From NCBI GenBank assembly GCA_013339895.1, contig JABACO010000121.1, forward strand, positions 32,283-96,282: DNA of 64,000 bases, given 5' to 3'. A program made the position numbers and the translations under genes. The stretch's first letter is position 1, and each line of letters starts with the position of its first letter. Of the stretch, positions 37,316 to 48,010 are shown one piece after another. Origin of the DNA: Ephydatia muelleri (Eukaryota; Porifera; Demospongiae; Spongillida; Spongillidae). The notes under the pieces are model-generated. The model ran no database searches and had not been told where the DNA came from. It saw nothing but the letters and a program-made list of their open reading frames with translations.

Positions 37316-37537
37316 ATATGGTGCTGCCCAGGCCACTGTGATCCAGAAACCTACTTCAAATGACATTAAGTGCTCTGATCTCAGACAAGTGTGTCTCACT
37401 AGTTCCTGAGTCCTACATACAGTACAGAGGCATTAGCTATTAGCCGGCCTATCTGCTTGCCACCACCTCACATATTTCTGGGTGACTTTTTATTTGGTAT
37501 GGCAAACATCGTGTTTGTATTTGTGTTTGTATGCTAT

Positions 37538-37566
37538 GTGTGTGTGTGTGTGCGTGTGTGTGTTTC
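37538..37566. repeat. (TG)n microsatellite
   Basis: TGTGTGTGTGTGTGCGTGTG run. A second GT run lies at 37759-37786 inside the duplicated segment. Confidence 0.9.
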
Positions 37567-37654
37567 TTTTGTATGTACATGGTTCATTTCTAGGGGTCCA
37601 TGACTTTTTACTGGAAGGCGATAGTGGTAGTGAAATTATTTCTACCCTTATCTC

Positions 37655-38375
37655 AAAAGAATGTAAGGACTGGGCCACTGGAAAGTCTATATTATATGCT
37701 GAGCTATTCACACACCCGGCTGCATATACCGTATTCCCCTGGATTCACCAAGGCAAGGAAGGGTGTGTGTGTGTGTGTGTGTGTGTGATCTCACCTAAAA
37801 TTCTGAGGATGTATACCAGTATCTAGTGCTTCCCACCACCACCCTCCCGCATGCAATGCTTCACCCCCTTCTCTCCCCTCATACAATACAGTATATATGC
37901 CAGTCCCCAGTCCAGTACATACATCAAACCAGTCCAGTTCAACACACCCAGTCCAGTACATATAATACACCAAACTAGTACATACAACACATCAGCCCTG
38001 TACACCTGTACATACATGTACATCACACATGCATGCATGCGCTTGAGTGTGACCTATGGCGATGGTGTGATGGATGATCACTGGCCTGCCCACACAGCAA
38101 ACTTGAGTCCACGGCACCATAAGTTCTAATCAAGAACCAACTGTAAATCCCAATACCAAGGTCATATCAGAGGACCTAATAAGTGCAGTAACCTTAGTTT
38201 GAGCACGGATTATCCCAAAACACCATCCGTACTCATGAGCCCTAGTATACTGGTGGCACACGTCTTTCAGATAGTTCAAGGCGTGAGGTTCAGTACTCAA
38301 TAGTCTAGAGTCAAGATGATAAAATATATTTTGCAAGTAAGGATTTTCATTACGGGGCGTAGGTCTTTGTAGGTT
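37655..38375. repeat. Duplicated segment, copy 2
   Basis: Partner of 35570-36330 with about 90 percent identity by eye. It has gained a GT microsatellite where copy 1 has a G-run. Confidence 0.8.
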
Positions 38376-38876
38376 ATTAAAGGGAGGCTGACATGGAAAA
38401 TCAAGTGCCCTTCATATGAAAGATATTCACTAGTGTAGTATACAGGTATTTTTTTCTTAGTTTTTTATACGTTTCGTTTTCGAGATATTCAAGTTTTGAA
38501 TACGAAATTAGTCATGTGATATCGCGTCATTTGGATCCAATTATTAATTCGTGTTATGTTATAAAATATATTATTTGCGGTTTACAAATGGGTGTTTCTG
38601 TGCCTAGTGGTTGCTTCAGTACAGTGTACAAGCACGACAAAGGGGTTTCGTTCCAGAGGCAACGGAATTATTTCCCCTCTCATTGTGACGGTTCCAGCTA
38701 ACGCAACACGAAGCACTAGCGGGTTTAAGCCGACCGTGGTAAACTCAGGGTGATCCAAAATGCAGGTCAACCTGACCGATTCTAGTGATAATATACACAG
38801 TACGTCCTCCAACTCCCGGCAGCACACACTCACGCTCGGTAGCTTGTGGAATACAATGCGCACAAGAACACCACAA
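38376..38876. other. No gene recognised
   Basis: Begins AAGGGAGGCTGACATGG, which looks like a repeat boundary, and contains AT-rich then CpG-richer sequence. Open frames on the minus strand are Pro-rich and without splice support. Confidence 0.35.
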
Positions 38877-38924
38877 CAGGGGCGTATCCAGGATTTCAGC
38901 GAGGGGGGTGCCCCATACGAAAAG

Positions 38925-39180
38925 TGGGGGGAGGGGGGGGGGGGGGGGGGCAATTCGCTTCAGGTCCGATATACGAAAAGTGGGGGGGCAATTCGCTTCA
39001 GGTCCGATACGAAAAGTGGGGGGGCAGTCCACTTCAGGTCCGATATACGAAAAGTGGGGGGAGAGGGGGGGGGGCAGTCCACTTCAGGTCCGATATACAA
39101 AAAGTGGGGGGGGGGGGGGGGCAATTCGCTTCAGGTATGATACGAAAAGTGGGGGGGGGGGGGGGGGGGGGCAATTCGCT
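38925..39180. repeat. G-rich tandem repeat (GAAAAGTGGGGG units)
   Basis: About six units of GCAATTCGCTTCAGGTCCGA (or GCAGTCCACTTCAGG...) followed by TACGAAAAGTGGGGG and a G-run of up to about 20. Unit length varies with the G-run. Several G-quadruplexes are possible on the plus strand. Gly-rich frames here are artefacts. Confidence 0.9.
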
Positions 39181-39184
39181 TCTA

Positions 39185-39262
39185 GTCTCGTACCCAGACC
39201 CATATGTACGTAACGATGATCATCGCTTACAGTATGACATCACGTACAGAGGGTCTGGGAAT
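39185..39262. mobile_element. Very short inverted-repeat element with CCAGACCC ends
   Basis: CTCGTACCCAGACCC at the left and GGGTCTGGGA at the right, about 55 bases apart. Same end family as 1829-1906 and 48344-48986. Confidence 0.5.
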
Positions 39263-39428
39263 AAAGTCGTGAGAAATGGTTCCAGTGCGACGGAATGTTC
39301 AGGGATGGCGGAAGCAATTCAGCATTGGTCCGGCTTGGGCGTGGCCATAACATTTTTCTATATTGATAGCTGCCATACTTCGTAGTGTAGTATTGTGCAA
39401 TTATGATGCATAAAACAAAGTTACAAAT

Positions 39429-39698
39429 TTACATTAAGAAAACACAATTAAAATTTACCGAAAACATGCATTCTATGTTCACTTCCACAAAATTCGCTAT
39501 TGAAGATAAATCAACATCATCCAACTGCTCTTTGTAGATGCTTAGTATCATAAGATAATTCAGTTTTGATTGCAGCATTGTACTCCGCAAATAACTTTTA
39601 ATCCGTCTCATTGTAGAAAATAATTGGCTAAGATCAATGTAACTGGCGGGTGGAACTTTCGGGAATGCCCTTGCTAGCCATTTGTTAATCTCACGCAC
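39429..39698 (-). pseudogene. hAT transposase C-terminal dimerisation region (fragment)
   Basis: The frame reads ...LFSTMRRIKSYLRSTMLQSK then LNYLMILSIYKEQLDDVDLS, the pattern of the hAT-family C-terminal dimerisation helix (R.K.....M...RL..L.......). Only this last exon remains; the DDE catalytic part and the zinc-finger N-terminus are absent, so the element could not have been autonomous. Confidence 0.75.
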
Positions 39699-39992
39699 GT
39701 ATTAAAGTTGATAAATACAGCGAGCGCCCCTTGTGTGGTTATACATTGTACATAAACAGCAACCTCCTTAGGATTTAAGAAATATATTTTTTAAATTCAG
39801 TATTAAGATTGGTCCGGCCAAAGCCAGAGCTGCCCCCCCGGTTGCGCCACCCCTGAATGTTGTTGCACCAATCAAATTGCAGCGATCTGTGACGTAGACA
39901 TTCCAATGCTTTGGCCATCAGATAATTGCATTTCTAGCATGCCAATTGCGAAACCACACCCAAAGGTCCGGCGTGATTGAAATGTCAACGTT

Positions 39993-40241
39993 ATGAATAG
40001 ACGGTGTTATAGCTCGTGCATCAGAAAGGCTTGGCTACTCCGGCCAAACGAGTATAAGGCTATAAAATCATTCCTAGAAGGAAAGGAACCCTACAGACGG
40101 GGAGCGGAGAAATCTTATGCTATGCCATCTTTGCTTTTGACGATATGTCTCGTAGGTAGCATTGCCCTGATCGTGTCTCCTTTGAAGGCTCTAATGAAGG
40201 ACCAAGTAAGTCCCTTAGTTGCAACTTTGATGGTGATTTGA
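39993..40241 (+). pseudogene. RecQ/DEAD-type helicase fragment
   Basis: Residues LLRPNEYKAIKSFLEGKEPY resemble the start of a RecQ helicase domain (RP.Q..AI..FL.G.D). RGAEKSYAMPSLLL stands where the Walker A region (TG.GKSLCY..P) would be, with key residues altered. SIALIVSPLKALMKDQVSP is a good motif Ia. The fragment ends at the junction with the non-LTR element at about 40240 and lacks the DEAH box and later motifs. Probably a truncated pseudogene, perhaps of a transposon-borne helicase. Confidence 0.6.
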
Positions 40242-41800
40242 TTTTCACCACATATGGTCTTATTATTACCACAATGATGGTGTGCTAGCAGGTAGGAAGT
40301 CAGCTCTGTGCTCTATCATTAATTGACACACTTGGACAACCGCTGGGCCTGCATTTTAACTTGCCAAAGAGCGAGCTTTTCAGCAAAAATGAGATCGCCA
40401 TGTTCCCATTGGGTATGAAGGTCTCTCACGTGCCACACCTGGTCATACTTGGTGCCCCAATTGGGGACTACCTTTTTCTGCGCTAGTTACATTGCCTCCA
40501 AGCATACTGAGGCCATGAAGCTGTTGTCATGGCTGGTTGAAGTGGCTTGCTTAGATCCTCAGGTTGCCCTGATCCTCTTGAGAATGTGTGGAGGTTATTG
40601 TAAGCTGGTCCATTTGGCTAGAGCAACACCTCGTAGTCTAGCCTCGGACCCTTTGCAACTATTTGATGCAGAATTTAGAGAGTGCTTTACCCTGTGCACT
40701 GCAGCTCCAGCATCCAATTTGACATGGCAGCAGGCTCAGCTCAGTTTAAGCCATGGTGGTTTGGGACTCTGCTCTGTTTCTCACCACTCTTCGGTTGCCT
40801 ACATTGCCTCTCTTTGTTCTTCTGGTTTTGCTAATAGGGATCACAAACACGTGGTTGATTGTTATTGTTTCCCCGTCCAAGATGGTTACTGTGGCATCCA
40901 TATTGGCTTCACCCATGCATCAGAGAGCACTATCCTTGAAGATAGAGGATCATCAATTCTCAGTACTTTATGAAGCATCAGGCACGTCTTTTATCCATGT
41001 CAGACCCACATGCTTCATCTTGGCTGTTAGTCACTCCAGCTACCGAACTGGATCTCCATCTTGACCCAAATGAGCTACAGACAGCTGTGAAATGGTGGTT
41101 AGGGGGTGAACACTGCAAGAGAAACCTCCTGCTCTTTATGTCCAGATACAGCACTTGACCGGCTGGGCAATCACACTGCCACTTGCAAGCGAGGGGGAGA
41201 TGTGGTCTCTCGTCACAATCGCCTGGGAGATCTAGTGCTGGAATTCAGATGTCTTGCTCACTAGGTGGTGAGGGTGGAGAAAGGCAGTGGTCTAACACCT
41301 GATGACAGCCGCACTCGACCAGCTGACATACTTGCATTGGATTGGGACAGAGGAAGGCATGCAGCCTTCGATGTGACCGTAACATCCTCATTGTCTGTCT
41401 CCATTCTCCCTGAGGCAAGCATGTCAGTGGGCGCAGCAGCACTTGAGGCAGAGGTGCAAAAGCACAGAGCCAATGACCCCAAGTGTTCTGAGCTAGGATT
41501 GGTTTGTGTCCCACTCGCTGTGGAGACATATGGCAACTGGGGCAAAGAAGCTCAAGCCACCTTCTCCCGCCTTGCATGGACCTGCATTGCCACCACCTTT
41601 TCCTGCCACAAGAGCCAAGTCTTGGTTGAAATGTATGGCAGGCTAAACTTCACCCTCGTCCAAGCCATCTCAAGGGTCATCCGGGTAGATGCCTACCCAT
41701 CAAAGACAATGTATTGTAACTTGTATTCATGTACTCCTTTGTGTGCATTACAATAATGTCCTGTTATTGTATTATTATAATATATTTTTCAAAAGTATTA
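40230..41800 (+). mobile_element. Non-LTR retrotransposon fragment, copy 1 (3' half)
   Basis: Begins inside the reverse transcriptase at the remnant of the catalytic motif (YYHNDGVLAG in place of YLDDG), continues with QVALILLRMCGGYCKLVHLA, QAQLSLSHGGLGLCSVSHHS and CSLCPDTALDRLGNHTATCK (a CC-HC zinc-binding-like region), and ends with MYGRLNFTLVQAISRVIR near 41690. Several frame breaks separate the pieces. The 3' tail is AT-rich (TATTGTATTATTATAATA). It faces copy 2 tail to tail. Confidence 0.8.
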
Positions 41801-41879
41801 TTTTTAATAATAACAGTTGAAAAATAATAACACAGTACATAAGCATTAAACAAACAAATTACACATACAATCGGATCTT

Positions 41880-43765
41880 GCTCTACGATAGTGGGATAAT
41901 TCTAGAAAGGATGGCTGTAGCATTGGCACGAACTAGATGGACATTAAGCCGGCCATAAATGTCATTCAGCACAACTGACTTGGACTTGCATGTAGAGGTG
42001 ACGTGTCTGGAGGCGATTGATGAGATGATAGAAGAGGCCTCATCGCCCCAAGCTCCATACGATTCTGCCACCATGGGGACACATACCCATCCAAGTCCCG
42101 AACATTTGGGATCATTAGCTTGATGTTTGCTCGCCTCTGTGACCTGAGCAGCAGACTTGGCCAAGACTCCCGCTTCCAAAAGGGTTAAATGGTTTAGCAG
42201 AGACATCTAGTGCTGCTGGTTTGCCTAAGAACCAATTGGATAGTAAGATATTAGCTGGGCGAGTCTTATTGTGGTCATGGGTGAGATTGTTGCCCACTTC
42301 CACCTGAACACCTATGTGTGCACGCCGACAGGTCTCCACCAGGATATCTCTGATCTTGTTGTGGCCACATCTCCACCATATTTGCAGGTGACTGCATGGT
42401 GGCCAAGGTGATCAAGTACACTGGGGCACAGGGTACACTGGGAGTCCTCTGAAGTATCGAGGCCAAGCCACCACTTTACAGCAATCTGGAAAACAGGTGG
42501 ATCTAGATGGAGTCCAAGGCCCTCAGAGGGAGTTACAGACAGCCAGGCTGAAGCATGGGGTGAAGAAATGGACAATAGACGGGCTTTGTCTGCCAATGAA
42601 GATATAGTTATCAGATTGTTGAATAGATGGTCATCAAATTTGGAAGACAGTGTTTTCTGAATAGGAGGGGAAAGAAGAACAGACTCAACATTAATGGGTT
42701 CTACTGGAAAGACTAAGTTGTTAAAGACCTCGACAGCTTGAGATAGGTGGTGGACTGATTTGGATCCAAAGCCAGATGAACAAATGGAGGAGATGTAAGC
42801 TGCAGATGAGTGGTGAGACAAAGATCGCAAGCCTAGGCCTCCTCTGCTCAGGCTGAGCTGGGCCTGTTTCCAGGCAGTATCGGAGGTATCAACCCCAGTG
42901 CACTCACTGAAGACCCTACGGATGTCATTGTCAAAAAGGCTGAGAGCTTGTGAAGATAGAGATGGTGGTGTTGATCGGGCTAGGTGTACCAGCTTACAAA
43001 ACCCTTCACACAGACGAAGGAGGACCAATGCAACCTGGGGATCCAACACACCAACTTGCTCAAGTTTGAATAGGAGAGCTCTTGCCTCCATCCGCTTGGT
43101 AGAGATGAATGAAGAGCAAAAGTCCAGGTCTCCAATGGCCACACCAAGTATTACAATGTTTGGCTTGTCAGATGCTTTCATCCCAGAAGGAAACACATCA
43201 AGGTTGTGGTGGGAGAATACCTCACACTTAGACTCGTTGACCAAGAGACCTAGAGCTGGGCCATGAACCTGGAGAAGACTGAGGCACCGGCACAGTGACT
43301 GCCTGGGCCAGCCAAGACACCATCATCTAGGTACCATGCATGGAAAAGGTTGCTGGAACAAGCTGTATCTTCTGAGATTGTCTTAACAAGGACATTTAAT
43401 ACAAGAGAGAATAGCAGGGGACCAAGGGGATCTCCTTGCTGGACACCTGATTCAGAGGTCAAACAACCCGGTATGGATGTTGCCCATAGCACCAACCAAC
43501 CCAAGGTAAGAGCTCTGGGAAATGTTCAGCACACTCAGAGAGAAGAGCTCGGCGGGAAACCTGGTTGAAAGCATTCTTCATGTCCACCTTTAACACTCCA
43601 AAGTCCTCTTCTAACCAATGCTCCTCCACACAAGCTCTCAGGTCATGAATAATTCTTTCAGCTCCACGGGGGCAGGCCACTCCAAACTGGTATGGCTCAA
43701 AGAATGATGCAGCCTTCACTCTAAGGGCAGCACAAAGGCATTTTCCCACAAGGCGGCGCAAACCC
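41880..43765 (-). mobile_element. Non-LTR retrotransposon fragment, copy 2 (reverse transcriptase to 3' end)
   Basis: On the minus strand the order is VLKVDMKNAFNQVSRRALLS (RT palm, first Asp), SGVQQGDPLGPLLFSLVL (RT fingers/palm), AWYLDDGVLAG (catalytic YxDD), then QVALVLLRLCEGFCKLVHLA, LSRGGLGLRSLSHHSSAAYI, CTLCPSVLDHLGHHAVTC and the C-terminal LGWVCVPMVAESYGAWGDEA region. A 310-codon frame (43244-42312) is intact, with breaks around it. The 5' end stops abruptly at 43765, next to two telomere-like repeats. The element copies itself through an RNA intermediate; this copy lacks the 5' endonuclease part. Confidence 0.85.
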
Positions 43766-43774
43766 TAACCCTAA
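43761..43774. repeat. Short telomere-like repeat at the 5' junction of the retrotransposon
   Basis: AACCCTAACCCTAA on the plus strand equals TTAGGGTTAGGG on the minus strand, exactly where the coding homology of copy 2 begins. Confidence 0.7.
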
Positions 43775-43779
43775 GTTAT

Positions 43780-43855
43780 TGTATGTATTATTATTTCACA
43801 TGTATTCATCTTGCACACAAAGGAGTACATGAATACAAGTACAATAATACTTAAC
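43780..43855 (-). mobile_element. Isolated 3' tail of the same non-LTR family
   Basis: GCACACAAAGGAGTACATGA then ATACAAGTACAATA is the complement of the 3' tail of copy 1 (about 41708-41742). It therefore belongs to another minus-oriented copy that ends just upstream of the 5' end of copy 2, a head-to-tail order. Confidence 0.65.
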
Positions 43856-44444
43856 ACACTTTATAATTCTACATTGTCTTTGAAGGATTGTCAGTACAAT
43901 TGTGGGCATGCCAATTTTATTTGACACACATAGTTCTGTTCGAAACGAGTGTGACTATGGTTAGAGACAGTATAGCTCACATGGTAGTTGGACCGCGCAA
44001 AAAGGATCCTTACAACCTTCATCGACGAATATTCGTCACCACGATTGCATCCATAATCCACTGGCCATGTAGAATTCATGTATAAATGAGCACTTTTCCA
44101 TGCACTAATAGTTGTAGTTATACTGAAAGCGTATGATAATCATTTTTATGCAAGAGAAGGTTTTAGATGTGTGAGTAGCGTGTTCAGGTTTACTCCCCCC
44201 CCCTTCAACCCCCACTGTAACTGTTCCTAAGCCTTTGTCACCTTACCTGGGACGGTACCGGAGATGAACCAACTTTAGGGATAATAGTTGTTCAATTATC
44301 ATTTGGGTACGGAGACTTACAATGAATTCATCTGGCATTCTTGCCATCTTACAGCATTGTGTTATAGGCGCACCATGACACTAAAGCTCACGTGCACATG
44401 TACATGTAGTTCTAATGAACTTAATGACAATACTAAGGACTCAC
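43856..44444. other. Presumed intronic DNA, no exon confirmed
   Basis: Two donor-like sites occur on the minus strand (before 44246 and 44295), but the sequence upstream of them does not encode LRRs. A C-run lies near 44200. Confidence 0.35.
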
Positions 44445-44534
44445 TTCAAACGCTGTAGATGTGAAGTTTGCTTCAAAAGCTCTCCTAGCAAAAACGAATC
44501 ACTCCATGGTTTATCTTTGAAGCATCCTTTCAAA
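44445..44534 (-). CDS. LRR exon (90 nt) of an NLR-type gene
   Basis: Lies between the acceptor catccctaatgtgcag and the donor gtgagtcc on the minus strand. It enters and leaves in phase 2 and encodes LKGCFKDKPWSDSFLLGELL then KQTSHLQRLK, a leucine-rich repeat of the NLR type. It is the next exon in phase after 49519-49602 on the minus strand, with about 5 kb of transposon-filled intron between. Confidence 0.6.
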
Positions 44535-44699
44535 CTGCACATTAGGGATGAGAAGTGAATACATGTATAGTATAGCATAATCATGCATACGCAGTTAGAG
44601 CTTATCACGTTACACAGAGGCTTTGAAGTGAAGCTAGCTCATTGAAATATTTGCTGTTCAAATGTTTGAGATTGGTGTATAAAGCAATGAAACCCACAA

Positions 44700-44772
44700 T
44701 GAGCGTAGCTAAAAGTCTAGGAGTAGGAGTAGGAGTTGAGGTCTATAAGTAGGAGTAGGTGTAGGAGCAGGA
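44700..44772. repeat. GGAGTA minisatellite (inverse of 46076-46270)
   Basis: GTAGCTAAAAGTCTAGGAGT followed by AGGAGTAGGAGTT. The complementary TCCTAC arrays at 46076-46270 and 47393-47497 end with ACTTTTAGCTACAC, so the outer ends of 44705-47497 form an inverted repeat. Confidence 0.85.
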
Positions 44773-45095
44773 GCATGGTTTGTAATGGAAAATGATGGAA
44801 TCTCCACGTGCTGTGAAATTGTTTCCTAATGTGACGTGTTCCTTCTCCTCTGCTAGAACATTTTTTCATACCACAGCATGCAGATTAATGGTTGGTTTGC
44901 CCCCAGATATTCATGGACAACTTTTATGTTACTGAAATAAAGCAGAAAGACCTCTGGAAGAAAAAAATGATTCTATGCAGGACGATAAAAGATCAAGCAC
45001 AGATATATGTACATGTGAGTTCAAATTTTTGACAGTGCATGAATATGAAGTAATACTATTTAAGACTGGCAAATTAATTTGTCGTTACAGCAAAC

Positions 45096-45545
45096 ATCAA
45101 ATTGCCACTTACAAAGCAATTGAATTACACTACAGATGATGGAAACATTTCACGCCAATCCAGTTCTGGTGCAGCAAATTCTACAACACAGTACCCATCT
45201 TATTATCATAAACAGTTTCTACCAGGTCCTGAAGATGTGCTACAAGGGTCCCCAACACTTAGTGCTTATCTGCAGCTAATGATGATATTCTTCATGTGTC
45301 GGTTGCCAATGAAGACAATGCACCTTCACACATAGTCTTTGAAGGAGATAGTCATTCTACTAATCTGTCAAGGAAAGAGTCTTAATGTCAAATGCAATGG
45401 ACTGGTTTGCTCAAAAATGGTGCAAGGATGAAGAGAGGTCATATGTGCATGATTACAAAGGATTCAGGTTTTAAAACTCTTGCCAGAAACAACTGGGCAA
45501 AAGAATCGCTGGTCAGTTGCATGAAACGTTATGTGTGATTGAACA
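45096..45545 (+). pseudogene. Degraded coding remnant inside the composite element, unknown protein
   Basis: After the acceptor ttgtcgttacag (exon base about 45091), a frame reads LTKQLNYTTDDGNISRQSSS through KQFLPGPEDVLQGSPTL. After a shift it continues as DDILHVSVANEDNAPSHIVF, and then NAMDWFAQKWCKDEE. The composition is that of a real protein but frames change at least twice. I do not recognise it; it may be an ORF of the element bounded by the inverted minisatellites. Confidence 0.35.
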
Positions 45546-46075
45546 AAGCTGAGCTTACTGAAAGTACATGTAGGCATACAAAAGGTAATAATAGTGATGT
45601 CAAGTATCAAAACAGTATCTGTACTGCTTCAAGCAAAGCCCCGTGGGACTACACACGAACACATCATTCCCTCTTTGCTTCACCCCGTATTTCAGAATAT
45701 TGTAGACACCTAAGGTCTCTTGATTGCACCTGTAATCCTGCTTCACCATATATAGCCATTTCCAATACAACTTGTCATAAGCAACTCTCACATGACTTTA
45801 TGTAAGCTGTAATCCAAGAAATAGATCAGTTTGGCGTATCAATTTTGTCTCTTTCAGCATGAAACAATAATAGTAGATACTGTACTATATTGACCGCTTA
45901 CTAGCTCCACACTAGGTTCAATTGTCACATGTCTATACTGGATACTCTTATACTTCTATACTTATAACTCGTCCTATGTTTCAACTCTTGGTGTATATAA
46001 CCATATAGAGAGTAACTCTTGGTATCTATAACCCTACATAGTATAGTGCATGACAGCTACAATGACATCAATTAA

Positions 46076-46274
46076 CTCCTACTCCTACTCCTACTTTTAG
46101 ACACCAACTCCTACTCCTGCTCCTACTCCTACTCCTACTTTTAGACACCAACTCCTACTTCTACTCCTACTTTTAGACACCAACTCCTACTCCTACTCCT
46201 ACTTTTAGACACCAACTCCTACTCCTACTCCTACTTTTAGACACCAACTCCTACTCCTACTTTTAGACACCAAC
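46076..46274. repeat. TCCTAC minisatellite with TTTTAGACACCAAC spacer
   Basis: Units of two to five CTCCTA hexamers separated by CTTTTAGACACCAACTCC. The array was split by the hAT-type element at 46275 and resumes at 47392. Confidence 0.9.
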
Positions 46275-47089
46275 CAGAGTTGTAACCGCTAGCTAAATAG
46301 CGACCGCTTAGCGGAAAAAACCATTCAGCTTTCCGCTATTTGGCTAGCGATGTCCAATATCACGTAGCGCCGCTAAATCGCTAAAAAATCGCTATGCCTA
46401 CGTACGTACGTATGTACGTTACATCATCATCTGAATGGATAACATATCTTAACAATAGAAAAGCAATTTAATTTTTCACAACTGCCCGCCCACCACAATT
46501 GGTTCAATTATTGACTTCCGCCCGTGAAAGAGTTAATTTCAAAATTGCCACAAACCCGACCAACCCTGTCCAACTGACTTGCATGGACAAACAATGATGT
46601 TTAACATAGTTAATATCAATAATAAATCTCCTCAACTGGAGAAAGGTCCAGGCATAGACTTTTCTAGGCCAGCTGATGTGCTGGTGCCAAACTGGTCCCT
46701 CTCCAACCTGCAGCTTTTGACCTGAAAGTCATTCATCCGCTTAATACGGACTTGATTCTGGAAGCGAGTTTGGCTTCAGGCAACTCTGCAGAGGTTGGTG
46801 AGATTGAAAAGCATGCCAAGAATGATCAGATGTGTGCAAGGTTGGGCTGGACATGTATTCCATTAGTGGTGGAAGTCTATGGTGGTTGGGGATGTGAAGC
46901 CAAAGAATGCTACTCTAGATTGAGCAAGAGGCTAGCTATGCAAGTGGGAATCTGTGAAACTGAGGCACTGTGCCAAATGTACTGTCTGCTGGCTGTCACA
47001 CTGATGAGACAGAATGCAAGAGCCATCCTCCTCAGATGTGCCCGTGCTCCCCTTCTTGAGTATTCTCATTAGTGTATTCTTGTATCCTG

Positions 47090-47147
<58 letters not shown>

Positions 47148-47391
47148 GGTGCAGACGGCAAGCCAAATGGTCTGATCCTTAACCCATCCAAAAAAAAAAT
47201 AAAAAAAAATAAAATAGTATAATTATAATATCAATAATAAAGTATAATTATAATAGCAAAATACAAAACCAAAATTTAGCAGTTTTTATAGCTGTTTTTA
47301 GCTGTTTTTTGTTTTTATTTTTAGCTTAGCTAGCTGCGCAAGGTTTGTTTAGCTGTTTTAGCTAGCTTTTGGTGGATTCATTACAACTCTG
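46275..47391. mobile_element. Non-autonomous hAT element with intact ends and 8-bp target duplication
   Basis: Left end CAGAGTTGTAA (46275-46285) and right end TTACAACTCTG (47381-47391) are exact inverted repeats. ACACCAAC flanks both sides (46267-46274 and 47392-47399), the 8-bp target duplication diagnostic of hAT elements, and the target is the minisatellite itself. Subterminal regions are rich in GCTA motifs (TAGCGACCGCTTAGCGG; AGCTTAGCTAGCTG). Inside is a fragment of the non-LTR element with a TTA tail, so the nesting order is minisatellite, hAT, non-LTR. Confidence 0.9.
46640..47147 (+). mobile_element. Non-LTR retrotransposon fragment, copy 3, with (TTA)n tail
   Basis: Starts with GPGIDFSRPADVLVPNW, matching the stretch SRTRPADILALDW of copy 1, then EIEKHAKNDQMCARLGWTCI and VVEVYGGWGCEAKECYSRLS. 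It ends at about 47070, followed by a TTA/ATT microsatellite of about 55 bases (47090-47147), the kind of simple tail left by target-primed reverse transcription. Only the last third of the ORF is present. Confidence 0.8.
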
Positions 47392-47392
47392 A

Positions 47393-47497
47393 CACCAACT
47401 CCTACTCCTACTCCTACTCCTACTTTTAGACACCAACTCCTACTCCTACTCCTACTTTTAGACACCAACTCCTACTCCTGCTCCTACTCCTACTTTT
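47393..47497. repeat. TCCTAC minisatellite, distal part
   Basis: Continuation of the array at 46076 beyond the hAT insertion; ends ACTTTTAGCTACACCC. Confidence 0.9.
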
Positions 47498-48010
47498 AGC
47501 TACACCCATGAAGCGATGTTGTAATTCTTAAATGCATATTTTGCATTTCGAAATTGCACGCACTGGCTGTACCTTGACTTTCCCAGGATACTTGCCCACA
47601 TCTGAAGTGATCCAAATCATTTTTTAAAATGCTGTATGGTTCAGCCCAATCAGCATGTGTCAGGTGTCGGAGGCAGATTTTAGTACTCCTCCATTTAGCC
47701 AATTACGTTAGTTCCAATACAAAGTATAGAAACGCGTGGCATGCAACGTACAAATCTACAGTGAGTACGTAAATAGCCACCAGAGTTGGCATCAACACAG
47801 CTAACAAAGGGATTGGAAACGGAGGACATGCGCCATAGATCCATTCATTGCAATGCTAGGACTCTGTGATGATGTTACTCTGCATGCTAAAGATGAAAGT
47901 AAGTTGAACGATTAGCAAAGCTGACAGAAGAGAACGATAGCGTAAAATGAGTACATTCGGGCAGGTTTTCGCCAATGTTAGAACTAGTTATGCAGCTTTG
48001 GATGCGCTTA
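47498..48010. other. No gene recognised
   Basis: Sequence between the minisatellite and the hairpin at 48011; short frames only. Confidence 0.35.

Larger units (their letters stand above)
38877..39855. mobile_element. hAT-type transposon remnant
   Basis: Left end CAGGGGCGTATCCAGGATTT at 38877; right end ...GGTTGCGCCACCCCTG at 39855, whose complement starts CAGGGGTGGCGC. Ends starting CAGGGG are typical of hAT elements. The minus strand inside encodes a hAT dimerisation region (39429-39698). The interior also holds a G-rich tandem repeat and a smaller inverted-repeat element. I could not find matching 8-bp target duplications, so the boundaries are approximate. Confidence 0.6.

Noticed and set aside
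38760-39385. Long Gly-rich plus-strand frames
   Set aside because: They are G-run tandem repeats within a hAT remnant.
38877-39855. 8-bp target duplication for the hAT remnant
   Set aside because: CACCACAA on the left and AATGTTGT on the right do not match, so the boundaries stay approximate.
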